Positions 9,483 to 18,950 of a stretch of DNA of 64,000 bases are shown here, one piece after another. This stretch comes from Bradyrhizobium sp. sGM-13 (lineage in GTDB: Bacteria > Pseudomonadota > Alphaproteobacteria > Rhizobiales > Xanthobacteraceae), in NCBI RefSeq assembly GCF_018398875.1, contig NZ_JAGWDK010000022.1, forward strand, positions 62,001 through 126,000, given 5' to 3'. The position numbers and the translations under genes are program-made. How positions within the stretch are numbered: position 1 is the first letter of the stretch; each line of letters opens with the position of its first letter. The notes below the pieces were generated by a model that saw nothing but the letters and a program-made list of their open reading frames with translations, made no database searches and was not told the DNA's origin.

Positions 9483-12400
9483 ATGCGCGACCTGTTTCAC
9501 CACCTGCGAGGCATGAAGGCGCGGACCGTGGCCGCCGGACGGCACCTTGCCGCAACGATCCGGGGCCCGGTGTTGTGGCTGACCCTTTGCGGCGGCTTGC
9601 TGGTCGCGGCGATTTTCGTCGGCACCATCATGATGACCGGCGAGTTCCGTGAGCGCGCGCTTGTCAACAGCGAGCGCGAGCTGGAGAACACCGTTCTTCT
9701 GCTCGCCCGCCATTTCGACCAGCAGTTCGAGGACTCCGACACGCTCGCCGACGACGTGATCTCCCGGCTGCAGATTTCCGGCATCGGCTCGGAGAAGGAA
9801 TTCCGGCAACGCGTCGCGAGCGCGGAAGCGCACGAGATCCTGAGATCGAAGGCGGGCGTCTTGTCCTATCTCGGCGACATCTCGATCTTCGATTCCAATG
9901 GAGACATGATCAACTGGTCGCGGCCGCTGCCGGCGCCCAAGCTCAACATTTCCGAGCGGGCTTATTTCAAGAGCTTCAAGTTCGATTCGCGATCACCCTC
10001 CATTCTGGCCGAGTCGGTTCGCAGCTATCTTACGGGCAACCTGAATTCCGTTATCGCCCATCGATTGAAGGGCGACGACGGCATCTTCCTCGGCGTTATG
10101 ACGCGGCGCATCAACCCCGCCAACTACGAAAAATTCTTCGCTTCCGTTGCGCTCGGATCCAGCGCCGCCATTTCGATGTTTCATGCCGACGGCACCTTGC
10201 TGGCCCGCTATCCGCGTGTCGACGCACTGATCGGTCAGAACTTTTCGAACGCGCCGCTGCTGCAGCGCGTGCGGGAAAGCGGCGGCGCGCAGACGCTGCG
10301 CGTGCAAAGTCCGATCGACCAGACTGCCAGGCTGGGATCTGCGGCTCCGCTCGCGCATTACTCGGGCGTGGTGGTCGCGACCAACACGGTTGCCGCCGCA
10401 CTCGCCGACTGGCAGGAGCAAACCACGTTCCTGCTCATCGCAGCAACGCTGTCCGCTGTGGTGATTGCCCTGATCCTGTTCCTGATCATCCGGCAGATCA
10501 CCCAGCAGAGCCGCGAAGCACAGCAGCGGCTGGAAACGGAGCGAGGCCGGCTCGATACCGCCCTGAACAACATGATTCAGGGTCTGGCAACGTTCGACGC
10601 CTCGGCTCGCCTCGTCACCTTCAACCAGCGCTACATCGACATGCACAATCTGTCGGTAGACGTGGTCAAGCCCGGCTGCCATCTTCGCGACCTGATGCAG
10701 CATCGCAAGGATCGCGGCTCGTTCGATGGCGACATTGATGAGTTCTGCGATTCGGTCGTGCAGAACATCGCGCGAGGAGAGGCGAGTCACAGCGTCACCC
10801 AATGCGCCGACGGGCGCACATTCCTGACGGTGAGAAAGCCTCTGGCGGATGGCGGCTGGATCGCCACCATGGAAGACATCACCGAGCGGCGCAACCTCGA
10901 GCAGGAGCGCGACCGCAACTACGCCTTCCTGAGCCAGATCATCGATCACATTCCCTCCCAGATCACCGTGAAGGACGTGCACGACCGGCGCTATCTGCTG
11001 GTCAACCGCGTGGCGGAAGCCCAATTCGGCATCTCGCGCGACCTGATCATCGGCAGGACGGCCTCCGACATCTTTCCGCAGGCCGCCGCCGAGATCATCG
11101 CGGCCGACGAAGAGAAAACGCTGCAATCTCCCGACGGCCTGTTCAAGGACGAGCATGTCTGGGAAACCCAGGGAATGGGCCCGCGCTACGTCACCTCCAA
11201 ACGGCTCGGAATCCGCAACGCGGCGGGCCAGGCGCATTACATCATCAACGTCGTCGACGACGTTACCGAACGCCGGCTTGCCAACGACAAGATCGCGCAT
11301 CTGGCGCATTACGACGCGCTGACCGACCTTCCGAACCGGGTACTGTTCCGCGAGCAGATCGAGTGCGAGCTTCGCAAGGCCGCAGGCGGCGAGCGATTCG
11401 CATTGCTCTATATCGACATCGACGAGTTCAAGGGCATCAACGACTCGCTCGGACACCATGTCGGCGACGAACTCCTGAAGGCGGTCGCAGCCTGCCTCAA
11501 GGACTGCATCAAGCCCGGCGATCTGATCGCCCGTCTCGGCGGCGACGAATTCGCTGTGATCCAGACCGCGATCGGCGGCCGCACGGAGGTCGAGGAATTC
11601 GTGACCCGCGTTTACGAGGCGATACGGCAGCCCTATCGGTGCCTCGGCCATCATCTCTCGACTGATGCGAGCATCGGCATCGCGCTCGCGCCGGAGGACG
11701 GCATCGAACTCGACCAGTTGATCAAGCACGCCGACCTTGCCATGTACGCCGCCAAGGCCGAGGGACGCCGCACCCATCGCTTCTTCGAGCCAGCGATGGA
11801 TGCGCGCGCCCAGGCACGGCTCACGATGGAGCAGGATCTGCGACAGGCGTTGGCCGACGGCGGCTTCGAAATTCATTACCAGCCGCTGCTCGATCTCGCG
11901 AGCGGGGAGGTGACGGGCTGCGAAGCGCTGTTGCGTTGGCGGCATCCCGAACGGGGCATGGTCTCTCCGGCCGAATTCATCCCGATTGCCGAAGATACCG
12001 GCCTGATCAACGAACTCGGCGATTGGGTCATGCAGACCGCCTGCGCCGAGGCGGCCGGCTGGCCGTCCCGGGTCAGGCTCGCCGTCAACGTTTCTCCGAT
12101 CCAGTTGAAGTCGCCGACGCTAGCGCTGCGGATCACCGGCGCGCTGGCTGCCTCCGGCCTGCCGCCCGACCGGCTCGAGATCGAAATCACTGAGGCGGTG
12201 CTGATCCATGACGACGAAACGGCTCTCGCCATCCTGCATCAGCTTCGGGCCATCGGCGTGCGCATCGCGCTCGACGATTTCGGCACCGGCTTCTCCTCGC
12301 TGAGCTATCTGAAACGATTCCCGTTCGACAAGATCAAGATCGACCGCTGCTTCGTCAGCGACATCGAGGTCGACGGTTCGGCGGCGATCGTGCAGGCGGT

Positions 12401-12593
12401 GGTGAACATTGCAGCCGCCCGCAACATGACCACGACGGCGGAAGGCGTCGAAACCGAGCAGCAGCGCGAGCTGCTGCGCCAACTCGGCTGCACCCAGATG
12501 CAGGGCTACCTGTTCAGCGCACCGAAGCCGGCGGCCGATGCGAGGCGGTTGCTGGGCGCGCGATTGGAGACCGCGGCGACGGCCGTCGCCTGA
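9483..12593 (+). CDS. Membrane sensor PAS-GGDEF-EAL protein
   Basis: This 1036-residue protein has two membrane helices (about 29-51 and 316-337) bracketing a ~265-residue periplasmic dCache-like sensor, then two PAS domains (NNMIQGLATFD; DHIPSQITVKD), a GGDEF domain (G686-F690) and an EAL domain (E814-A-L). EAL catalytic elements DDFGTG and AEGVET are intact. At the I-site the usual RxxD is KPGD, so product inhibition may be weak. The ATG at 9483 is preceded by GGAGAAGGGA, which favours it over an ATG at 9444. Its 3' end overlaps the convergent patatin gene by 88 bp. Confidence 0.93.
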   Translation: MRDLFHHLRGMKARTVAAGRHLAATIRGPVLWLTLCGGLLVAAIFVGTIMMTGEFRERALVNSERELENTVLLLARHFDQQFEDSDTLADDVISRLQISGIGSEKEFRQRVASAEAHEILRSKAGVLSYLGDISIFDSNGDMINWSRPLPAPKLNISERAYFKSFKFDSRSPSILAESVRSYLTGNLNSVIAHRLKGDDGIFLGVMTRRINPANYEKFFASVALGSSAAISMFHADGTLLARYPRVDALIGQNFSNAPLLQRVRESGGAQTLRVQSPIDQTARLGSAAPLAHYSGVVVATNTVAAALADWQEQTTFLLIAATLSAVVIALILFLIIRQITQQSREAQQRLETERGRLDTALNNMIQGLATFDASARLVTFNQRYIDMHNLSVDVVKPGCHLRDLMQHRKDRGSFDGDIDEFCDSVVQNIARGEASHSVTQCADGRTFLTVRKPLADGGWIATMEDITERRNLEQERDRNYAFLSQIIDHIPSQITVKDVHDRRYLLVNRVAEAQFGISRDLIIGRTASDIFPQAAAEIIAADEEKTLQSPDGLFKDEHVWETQGMGPRYVTSKRLGIRNAAGQAHYIINVVDDVTERRLANDKIAHLAHYDALTDLPNRVLFREQIECELRKAAGGERFALLYIDIDEFKGINDSLGHHVGDELLKAVAACLKDCIKPGDLIARLGGDEFAVIQTAIGGRTEVEEFVTRVYEAIRQPYRCLGHHLSTDASIGIALAPEDGIELDQLIKHADLAMYAAKAEGRRTHRFFEPAMDARAQARLTMEQDLRQALADGGFEIHYQPLLDLASGEVTGCEALLRWRHPERGMVSPAEFIPIAEDTGLINELGDWVMQTACAEAAGWPSRVRLAVNVSPIQLKSPTLALRITGALAASGLPPDRLEIEITEAVLIHDDETALAILHQLRAIGVRIALDDFGTGFSSLSYLKRFPFDKIKIDRCFVSDIEVDGSAAIVQAVVNIAAARNMTTTAEGVETEQQRELLRQLGCTQMQGYLFSAPKPAADARRLLGARLETAATAVA

Positions 12594-14443
12594 CGCCGTT
12601 CCAGTGCGCCGGCGTCGAGGATGGCTGCGATGGCCGAACTGCCCCCCGCCTCCAGCGCCGCGATGGCCTCCTTGGCCCAGAGGTAGGAAGCTTCAAAGAT
12701 TTCCGTGTGGCGATCGAAATCCGTCACATCGATATCGAGCGGTAGCGGCGGCCGCATCACCGTATCGAACGGCCCGACCGGCAAGGTATCGTAGCGCTGA
12801 TGCGCCACGAGGCTTCGCCACAGCACGTTCACCGCGCTCGGCGCGGCCGGAAGCAGTTTTTTACGAAACGGCGTCAGCATGGCGGCGATCAGTTCCAGCC
12901 GTCCCGGCAGCGAGGCATAATCGACGTCGAACATCTCAGCCGCCGGCTCGCCGAAATGCACGACCAGATTGGGGCCGCTCTTGAGCTGATGCATCGAGGC
13001 CAGCGGCACGTTGTCGATCAGACATCCATCGACCAGCATCGCGCCCTCAGCCGTGTAGAACGGCGGCAACAGTCCGGGGATCGCGCTCGATGCGCGGACC
13101 GCCTGCCAGAGCCGCCCCGTGCGGATCAGTTCGAGATTGTGCGTCGAAAGGTTGGTGGCGACGGCCGCGAACGGCCGCCAGCAATCCTCGATCCGGCAGT
13201 CACGGCCGTATTGTTGCGCGAGCGCGCGATCGAACGCCTTGTGATCCAACAGCGCATAGCGCGGCCAGGTCGGCCGCCGAAAGCTTCGGCTCCTGACGAA
13301 GATTTCATGCGTGCCATGCTCGAGATGCTCGGCTTCTAAATTTTTGGCAAAGCCGGCGACCATGGCCGAGCCGACGCTGGTGCCGACAAAGATATCGAAC
13401 ATCACGCCGCGTTCGCGAAAGGCCTTGTAGATTCCGACATGCGCGGTTCCAAAACTGCCGCCGCCGGCAGCGACGAAGCCGACGGCGCGGCCGCACAGAA
13501 AACGGATCAGGCTGTCGATATCGACCTGGTCTTCGAGCGCGACATGGTGGTGCATGAAGGCCGGCAGCCGGGCGAGCCAGGCAGCGGTGCCGGAGACCTC
13601 GCCGCTTCGCCGGTCATGGATGCGGACGAGACGTCGAGCCGAAATCGAATGAACCTCGCAGGCGAACGCCTCGATTTCCGTCAATGGGGCCGCGGGCGCA
13701 TCCCCGCGACAGGCGAACACGACCATGTCGGCCTGACGGATGGCCTTGCGCGCCCAGGCCTGAGCCTCGCGGCCGCCGAGATAGACGACCAACGGCGCGG
13801 TATGTTCGAGCCTGTTGAGCCATTCGGTGACTTCATGCGCATCGAGCGCGCGCCCGGGAAACATCGCCTGCAGGCGGGCGGCATCGACGATCTCGGCATG
13901 GGTCGCTGCCAGCCCCTCGCGCATCCGGCGATCGAAGGTTTCCGGCAGAGGCTCCAATCCGCCGTCGATCAGCGCCACCGTTCGTGCTTTCGGCGAGGTG
14001 GGGAACGGCGCGATGCGCGCGGTCTCCTTGGCGAACCGCCGCGCCAGCGCCGCGAGCAGCGCCTCGACGATGGCGGGAGCCTCCTCGACGAGCTTCTGAT
14101 AGGCCGGACGCGTCAACGCCAGCACGCTGGTGTCGCGGATGGCGATCACATCCGCGGTGCGCGGCACATCGGCGAAGAAGCCGATTTCGCCGACCAGTTC
14201 GCCGGCGCGAAGCTCGGCGATCGGTTCGAGATAGCCGGTCTTGCGCACCGCCAGCGCGCCGTGCAGCACCAGGAAGAGCGAGTCCGACGGCCCGCCTTGC
14301 GCGACCAGCATTTGCCCGCGCACCAGATCCTGGCGGACCATGGCGTTGAGGGCCTTTAGCCGCTGTTCGGAACTGAGCGTTCGAAACAGCGCGAATTCCT
14401 CCAACGCGGAGCTCCACGCAAGTACCGAGCTCGATCCACTCAT
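12506..14443 (-). CDS. Cyclic-nucleotide-binding / patatin-like (NTE-type) phospholipase
   Basis: This 645-residue protein joins an N-terminal cyclic-nucleotide-binding domain (about 15-135, with GELVGEIGFFADVPRTA as the phosphate-binding cassette) to a C-terminal patatin domain (about 322-500). The lipase dyad is Ser356 in GTSVG and Asp472 in VDGC; the oxyanion loop is GGGSFG (327-332). A Rossmann-like linker (about 150-315) matches the layout of neuropathy-target-esterase-type lysophospholipases. It probably deacylates (lyso)phospholipids at the inner membrane in response to a nucleotide. The 3' end overlaps the GGDEF/EAL gene by 88 bp. No clear ribosome site precedes the ATG. Confidence 0.9.
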   Translation of the reverse strand: MSGSSSVLAWSSALEEFALFRTLSSEQRLKALNAMVRQDLVRGQMLVAQGGPSDSLFLVLHGALAVRKTGYLEPIAELRAGELVGEIGFFADVPRTADVIAIRDTSVLALTRPAYQKLVEEAPAIVEALLAALARRFAKETARIAPFPTSPKARTVALIDGGLEPLPETFDRRMREGLAATHAEIVDAARLQAMFPGRALDAHEVTEWLNRLEHTAPLVVYLGGREAQAWARKAIRQADMVVFACRGDAPAAPLTEIEAFACEVHSISARRLVRIHDRRSGEVSGTAAWLARLPAFMHHHVALEDQVDIDSLIRFLCGRAVGFVAAGGGSFGTAHVGIYKAFRERGVMFDIFVGTSVGSAMVAGFAKNLEAEHLEHGTHEIFVRSRSFRRPTWPRYALLDHKAFDRALAQQYGRDCRIEDCWRPFAAVATNLSTHNLELIRTGRLWQAVRASSAIPGLLPPFYTAEGAMLVDGCLIDNVPLASMHQLKSGPNLVVHFGEPAAEMFDVDYASLPGRLELIAAMLTPFRKKLLPAAPSAVNVLWRSLVAHQRYDTLPVGPFDTVMRPPLPLDIDVTDFDRHTEIFEASYLWAKEAIAALEAGGSSAIAAILDAGALERRQATAVAAVSNRAPSNRLASAAGFGALNR

Positions 14444-14613
14444 TTGGCGGTACCCAGTTGAATTCGCGGCCCGACTTTAGCGCCGCCCACACACCACCGC
14501 GAGCGATATCGCGAGCGATATAAAGAGTGTGCCTCGGCGCAGCGCAGCAATGCGCCCGGCGTCATCCGGCTTCGGCTGCACTGCAGCATGACGGCCGGCA
14601 TCCGCCGTCCGCG

Positions 14614-15693
14614 CTACGCCGCCCACCGGCCGCGATTGTTCTCGGCGAGAATGGGCCGGATCAGCCGGCCAAAACGCTCGGCCTCCTCGTCATGCAGATA
14701 GCCGGACGGGCAGAACGAGTGGCAGCCGGTGTCGACGAACTGCTGCAGCATGTCGGCGCACTGGACCGGATTGCCGACGACGGCAATGCCGGCGCCGGGG
14801 CGGGCTTTTGTAATGCCGGTCCACAGATGCGGCAGCAGGAGATCGCCATGTTCGCGGGCGAGCTGCTGCACCCGCTGGTTCGCTTCCGATTTGTTGTAAA
14901 GCGTTTTCATTTCCTGCTTCTGCCGCTCGGTCGCATGCCGTACCAGTTGATCGGCGGCCTGCCAAGCGTCCGCCTCGTTCTCGCGGCAGATCACTTGAAG
15001 GCGCATGCCGAAGCCGATGTCGTTCTCGCGGCCATGCGCGCGCGCCATCTCCCTGATCTCGGCGATATTCGAGGCGATCTGTTCCGGTAGATCGCCCCAG
15101 AACAGATGCACGTCGGAATGTTTGGCCGACAGTTCCCAGGCCTGGCGCGAGCCGCCGCCGAGATAGAACTTTGGAAACGGCTGCTGGTGCGGGCGCGGGC
15201 GGATGTGCGCAGCCGATAGTTTGTGAAACTTGCCTTCGAAATTCACCGGCCCGCGCGTCGTCCACAGCGGCTTCAGGATCGAGACTTCCTCTTCCATCAA
15301 TTCGTAGCGCGCTTCCTTCGGATAACGGACGCCCTCGCCCTCGACCTCGCTTTCGTTCTGACCGGCGATCAGATTGATGCAGATCCGCCCGCCCGACATT
15401 TGGTCGAAGGTCGAGATCATCTTCGCCAGCAGCACCGGATTGATATAGCCGGGGCGCGCTGCGATCAGCGGCTTGATCGACGACGAGCGCGCCGCCATGA
15501 ACGCGCCCGTGATCCAGGCTTCCCAGCACACGGAACCGACCGGGATCAGGAGATATTCGAAGCCGGCCTTCTCCGCCGCCTGCACCACGCGGTCGCACAG
15601 TTCAGGAGATCCCGGAATCTGCGCTTCCATCAGGCCATAGGCCGTGGTGTCGCCATGCGTGGGCAGATACCAGCCGAATTCGAGCGGACGCAT
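14614..15693 (-). CDS. SsuD-like LLM-class flavin monooxygenase
   Basis: The 359-residue protein resembles FMNH2-dependent alkanesulfonate monooxygenases: FGWYLPTHGD at the N-terminus, LIAARPGYINPVLLAKM, the MSGGRICINLIAGQN loop with the phosphate-contacting residues, and the PKFYLGGGS strand. Members desulfonate alkanesulfonates or oxidise other small substrates using a partner flavin reductase. No ssu transporter or reductase is adjacent, so the sulfonate role is not supported by context. A GGGAGA ribosome site lies 7 nt upstream of the ATG. Confidence 0.85.
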   Translation of the reverse strand: MRPLEFGWYLPTHGDTTAYGLMEAQIPGSPELCDRVVQAAEKAGFEYLLIPVGSVCWEAWITGAFMAARSSSIKPLIAARPGYINPVLLAKMISTFDQMSGGRICINLIAGQNESEVEGEGVRYPKEARYELMEEEVSILKPLWTTRGPVNFEGKFHKLSAAHIRPRPHQQPFPKFYLGGGSRQAWELSAKHSDVHLFWGDLPEQIASNIAEIREMARAHGRENDIGFGMRLQVICRENEADAWQAADQLVRHATERQKQEMKTLYNKSEANQRVQQLAREHGDLLLPHLWTGITKARPGAGIAVVGNPVQCADMLQQFVDTGCHSFCPSGYLHDEEAERFGRLIRPILAENNRGRWAA

Positions 15694-15837
15694 GAACGCT
15701 TCTCCCTTGACGTGCTCTTTGGCGCGCTTGTTGCTTGATCGTCGTGGGAATCAGTCTAGCGTCTGCTGGGCTTGGGGCAATCGGGTTCGCCCGCAGCGCG
15801 GTTTCGTCAGCATTGCGTCAACATAGGGATAGCATCC

Positions 15838-16245
15838 ATGTCACCGGTCTCACTGCTCCTCAATGTGATCTGGGTCGTTCTCGGTGGCGCGTGGATGGCG
15901 TTCGGCTGGCTGGTCGCGTCCGTCGTCATGGCGATCACGATCATCGGCATTCCCTGGGCGCGGGCCGCGTTCAATATCGCGGCGTACACCTTGTTCCCGT
16001 TCGGCTTCACGGCGATCTCGCGCGACGCCTATACGGGCCAAGAAGATATCGGCACCGGACCGCTCGGGGTGATCGGCAACATCATCTGGCTGGTGCTGGC
16101 GGGATGGTGGCTGGCGCTCGGGCATGTCGTCACGGCCGTGCTGCTGGCCGTAACCATCATCGGCATTCCCTTTGCCTGGGCGCACTTAAAACTTGCCGGC
16201 ATCGCGCTGTGGCCGATCGGCAAGATCATCGTTCCCGCGAACTAA
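15838..16245 (+). CDS. YccF-domain inner-membrane protein
   Basis: The 135-residue protein holds two copies of the YccF motif, each a helix pair ending in ITIIGIPWA or VTIIGIPFAWA, followed by an amphipathic segment with FPFG or WPIG. Four membrane helices are expected. YccF-family proteins are inner-membrane proteins of unknown function. An upstream in-frame ATG exists at 15772, but the ATG at 15838 begins the conserved MSPVSLLLNVIW start and follows a GGGAT ribosome-like site. It stands alone between convergent neighbours. Confidence 0.85.
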   Translation: MSPVSLLLNVIWVVLGGAWMAFGWLVASVVMAITIIGIPWARAAFNIAAYTLFPFGFTAISRDAYTGQEDIGTGPLGVIGNIIWLVLAGWWLALGHVVTAVLLAVTIIGIPFAWAHLKLAGIALWPIGKIIVPAN

Positions 16246-16264
16246 GTTCGGCGCAGCCTTACGG

Positions 16265-16741
16265 CTATCCCGAGGCCACCGTTTCCGCCGGTTTCAACCG
16301 CTCGAATTCGGCGTCGCTGATTTCGGTCTGGGCGACCAGCACGCTGCAGCGCAGCCGCTTGACCAGGTAGCTGCCGATCGAGCCGAACCAGCGCGCCAGC
16401 GCCCCCTGCGGGCGATGCCCAACGACAACCAGATGCGCGCCGATTTCTTCGGCGACCTCGGCAATTTTCTGCCCGGCATCGCCGACTTCAAGCCGCACGG
16501 TCGGCGTAAATCCCAGCGCCTTCAGCCGCTCGGCGCCTTCGTTCAGGATGGCCTTGTAATCTTCGGTCTGCAGCTCGATCGGGATGGTAAGCCCGGCCTC
16601 TGGCGTCATGATCGAGGAAACCTCGACGACGGCGAGCAAAAAGACCTCGGAACGGCAGAGTTGTGCGAGCTTTGCGCCCTCCCGCAACGCGCGCCGCCCC
16701 TCGACCGAACCGTCATAGGCGAGAAGAACCTTCTTATACAT
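16265..16741 (-). CDS. Universal stress protein, UspA family
   Basis: The 158-residue single-domain protein has the family start KKVLLAYDGSVEGRRAL, where the Asp contacts nucleotide, and the late ATP-binding motif VVVGHRPQGALARWFGSIGSYLVKR, of the G-2x-G-9x-G-S type with minor variation. It is probably an ATP-binding stress-resilience protein acting in the cytoplasm. It converges on the YccF gene with a 19-bp gap. A GGGGA ribosome site precedes the ATG. Confidence 0.88.
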   Translation of the reverse strand: MYKKVLLAYDGSVEGRRALREGAKLAQLCRSEVFLLAVVEVSSIMTPEAGLTIPIELQTEDYKAILNEGAERLKALGFTPTVRLEVGDAGQKIAEVAEEIGAHLVVVGHRPQGALARWFGSIGSYLVKRLRCSVLVAQTEISDAEFERLKPAETVASG

Positions 16742-16913
16742 CGGACGTCCCCATCCATGGCGAAAAGTTCAACGCGGCAAGATTACCACCAATTAACGGG
16801 AAGGGGCCGGAATTTTGTTAAGGAATGTGGCCAGCGTCGTGCCACCTTCGTCTCACCAGCCCCGGAAGGGCCGGTTGCCCCTGCCCGGCCAATCAGCTAA
16901 ATGAAGCCCTGTT

Positions 16914-16990
16914 GCACCCGTAGCTCAGCTGGATAGAGCGTTGCCCTCCGAAGGCAAAGGTCACACGTTCGAATCGTGTCGGGTGCGCCA
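16914..16990 (+). tRNA. tRNA-Arg (anticodon CCG)
   Basis: The sequence folds into a full cloverleaf: acceptor GCACCCG paired with CGGGTGC, D-arm GCTCAGCTGGATAGAGC, anticodon stem TTGCC/GGCAA around loop CTCCGAA, T-arm ACACG-TTCGAAT-CGTGT, discriminator G and an encoded CCA end. The anticodon is CCG, which reads CGG codons for Arg. No integrase or repeated tRNA 3' end is visible downstream, although the following 600 bp are gene-poor and hold a pseudogene. Confidence 0.97.
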
Positions 16991-17205
16991 GTTCAGTACG
17001 TTACTGGCGCCCAATCTCGCCCCTTCTGCGAATTCACGGCGACCGAAGAGGTCGCCCGGAAGCGGATATCCTCGACAACCGTATAGCGACCGGCGCACAA
17101 CAACGTTCGCTGATTCGCAGGCCCCGATGCACTTAATCTCGCGAGAAATGCGGGGTAACGCGGCATGCTGAAAGCCGGCCGCACCTTTTTGAAAGGGGAC
17201 ACAGG

Positions 17206-17560
17206 ATGGGCATGAGCTTCGAGCTAATGGTGCTGGCAACCGCAACTCTTTGGGGCTTCCGTCAGCTCGTCGCTGCGGCGCAGGCCGCAAACGCGCAGTA
17301 CGGCCTCAAATGAGCTGCGAGCCCGCGCGACGTCAACTACATGGAGATGTTTCCGTTCTTTTGGCGCAGCGGTTCTCATTGTTCAGGCGGCAGGCGTTCA
17401 CAATGAGCTGGCCCATTGGGGATCGATTGCCTATATCGGCGGGCGCATCGCTTACACCGCGCTTTATATATCCGGAATACCGTTCATCCGCTCGCTGTTC
17501 TGGAACATCGCCGCCTTTGGCATGCTCGCGGTCCGGCGGCGCCTTTCGTGCCGCGCTAAG
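17206..17560 (+). pseudogene. Decayed MAPEG-family membrane protein gene
   Basis: A good ribosome site (AAAGGGG, 7 nt spacing) and ATG at 17206 begin a reading frame whose 35 codons match the MAPEG N-terminus (MSFELMVLATATLWG, then QLVAAAQAA and QYGLK). It stops at TGA (17311) where the family has Trp. Reading on, the same frame gives SPRDVNYMEMFPFF, so about 30 residues of the loop are missing. One frame over, VLIVQAAGVHNELAHWG and RIAYTALYISGIPFIRSLFWN follow, the typical MAPEG C-terminal helices. At least one nonsense mutation, one deletion and one frameshift are thus present. Intact homologues are 130-140-residue membrane proteins. End position is approximate. Confidence 0.8.
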
Positions 17561-17621
17561 CGCCGATGGCACCGGCTCGGGCCTCGTTTGCGTAGGCACG
17601 GCTGAAGCGGCGAGCCGAAGG

Positions 17622-18950
17622 TCAGCTCTCCGACGACGGAGTCGATCTGGCATTGGCTTGCATGGGCGTGCGCGCATAGGCCTCGGGGATAATAATCGAG
17701 GGATCGGCCGGGTCCAGCGCATCGTGCGTGACCACCGTACCCACGAGTGCTGTCGAGGCAAGATCGAAGTCGGTCTTCTGTGGCGAAGCGAGCGAAACCT
17801 GCACCTGCGTCCGATACAAAACGTAGGCCGCAAGCAACGCCTGGACCATCGCGGTGAACAGGAACAAGGCGCGTGGCCCTTCCGCCGACATGAAGGCCGC
17901 GGCAATGAGCGGTCCGACCACTGAACCGAGGCCGTTGGTGAGCAGGATCGTGGCGGCGATCGGCACGACATCACTCGCTGGGGTCTTGTCATAGGCATGA
18001 GCCGCGGCAAGCGAATAGCCGGGCAGCGCGAGCGCCCCGAAGAGAATACCGAACAGCAGCAGCATCATTCCGGATGCGGAGATCAGCCACGAGGCAACGC
18101 CCGCGACGGCGGCTCCGATCAAGAGAACGAGCAGCACCAGGCGGCGATCGACGCGGTCGGACAGACGGCCTACCGGCCACTGGACGATCGCTCCTGCCAG
18201 CACCGCCGTACTCATGAACAGCGCCACCTGATCGATGCTGAGGCCGCTACCGGCGGCCGACAGCGGCGCAAGGCCCCAGAATGCACCGTTAGCTGCGCCA
18301 ATCATGAAACTTGCGACCAGCGCGACGGGTGCCGCGCGATACAGCTGTCCGACGCGAAAGCTGACGGTAGTAATCGGTGCTGGTTGCGCCGCACGGGTCA
18401 GGGCCACCGGAACGATGGCCAGCGAGGAAAGCATAGCGGCCACCATGAAGTTTCCAGCCTCAGCGATCGGATAAAGCGTCACCAGGGCCTGACCAAATGT
18501 GATGGCACCATAATTGACCATCACGTAGGCCGACAGCACGAGCCCGCGAGTCTCGTTGGAGGCGCGATCGTTGAGCCAGCTCTCGACCACCAGGTACAGA
18601 CCGGCGAGGCAGAGGCCGGTTACGCCGCGGAAAACTATCCAGGCCACGACCACCGGCGCGAGCGCGTGGGCAAGCGCCACGGCCGCCGCCACCGCCACCA
18701 TCGCTGTAAAAGCGCGAATGTGTCCCGCGCGCTGGATCAGATAAGGCGCGAGGAAACAGCCGCTGACGAAGCCGACATAATAGGCCGAGCTGATGACGCC
18801 GAGCGCAAGATCGTCAAAACCTTCCGCGCTGCCGCGCAACGGCAGTAACGTGAATTGCAGGCCGCTGCCCGCCAGCAGGAATGCGAGCCCCAGGAGCAAC
18901 GACACGATCGGGCGCAAGGTCTTCGGCATCCGGATCGACCCAACAGTCAT
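17622..18950 (-). CDS. MFS transporter
   Basis: This 442-residue protein has about 12 hydrophobic helices in two bundles and an MFS motif-A variant between helices 8 and 9 (WPVGRLSDRVDRR). The N-terminal half (GVISSAYYVGFVSGCFLAPYLI; RGVTGLCLAGLYLVVESWLND) is that of YcaD-type exporters. The final 50 residues are hydrophilic and probably cytoplasmic. The substrate is unknown. It may start at the internal Met at 18929. It is divergent from the FabA-like gene across a 205-bp spacer. Confidence 0.88.
   Translation of the reverse strand: MTVGSIRMPKTLRPIVSLLLGLAFLLAGSGLQFTLLPLRGSAEGFDDLALGVISSAYYVGFVSGCFLAPYLIQRAGHIRAFTAMVAVAAAVALAHALAPVVVAWIVFRGVTGLCLAGLYLVVESWLNDRASNETRGLVLSAYVMVNYGAITFGQALVTLYPIAEAGNFMVAAMLSSLAIVPVALTRAAQPAPITTVSFRVGQLYRAAPVALVASFMIGAANGAFWGLAPLSAAGSGLSIDQVALFMSTAVLAGAIVQWPVGRLSDRVDRRLVLLVLLIGAAVAGVASWLISASGMMLLLFGILFGALALPGYSLAAAHAYDKTPASDVVPIAATILLTNGLGSVVGPLIAAAFMSAEGPRALFLFTAMVQALLAAYVLYRTQVQVSLASPQKTDFDLASTALVGTVVTHDALDPADPSIIIPEAYARTPMQANARSTPSSES

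Noticed and set aside
9993..11945. 650-residue open frame on the minus strand
   Set aside because: Antisense of the membrane GGDEF/EAL gene with Arg/His-rich composition and no domain.
16914..17205. tRNA-Arg as an attachment site of an integrated element
   Set aside because: No integrase, no repeated tRNA 3' end and no foreign gene block downstream.
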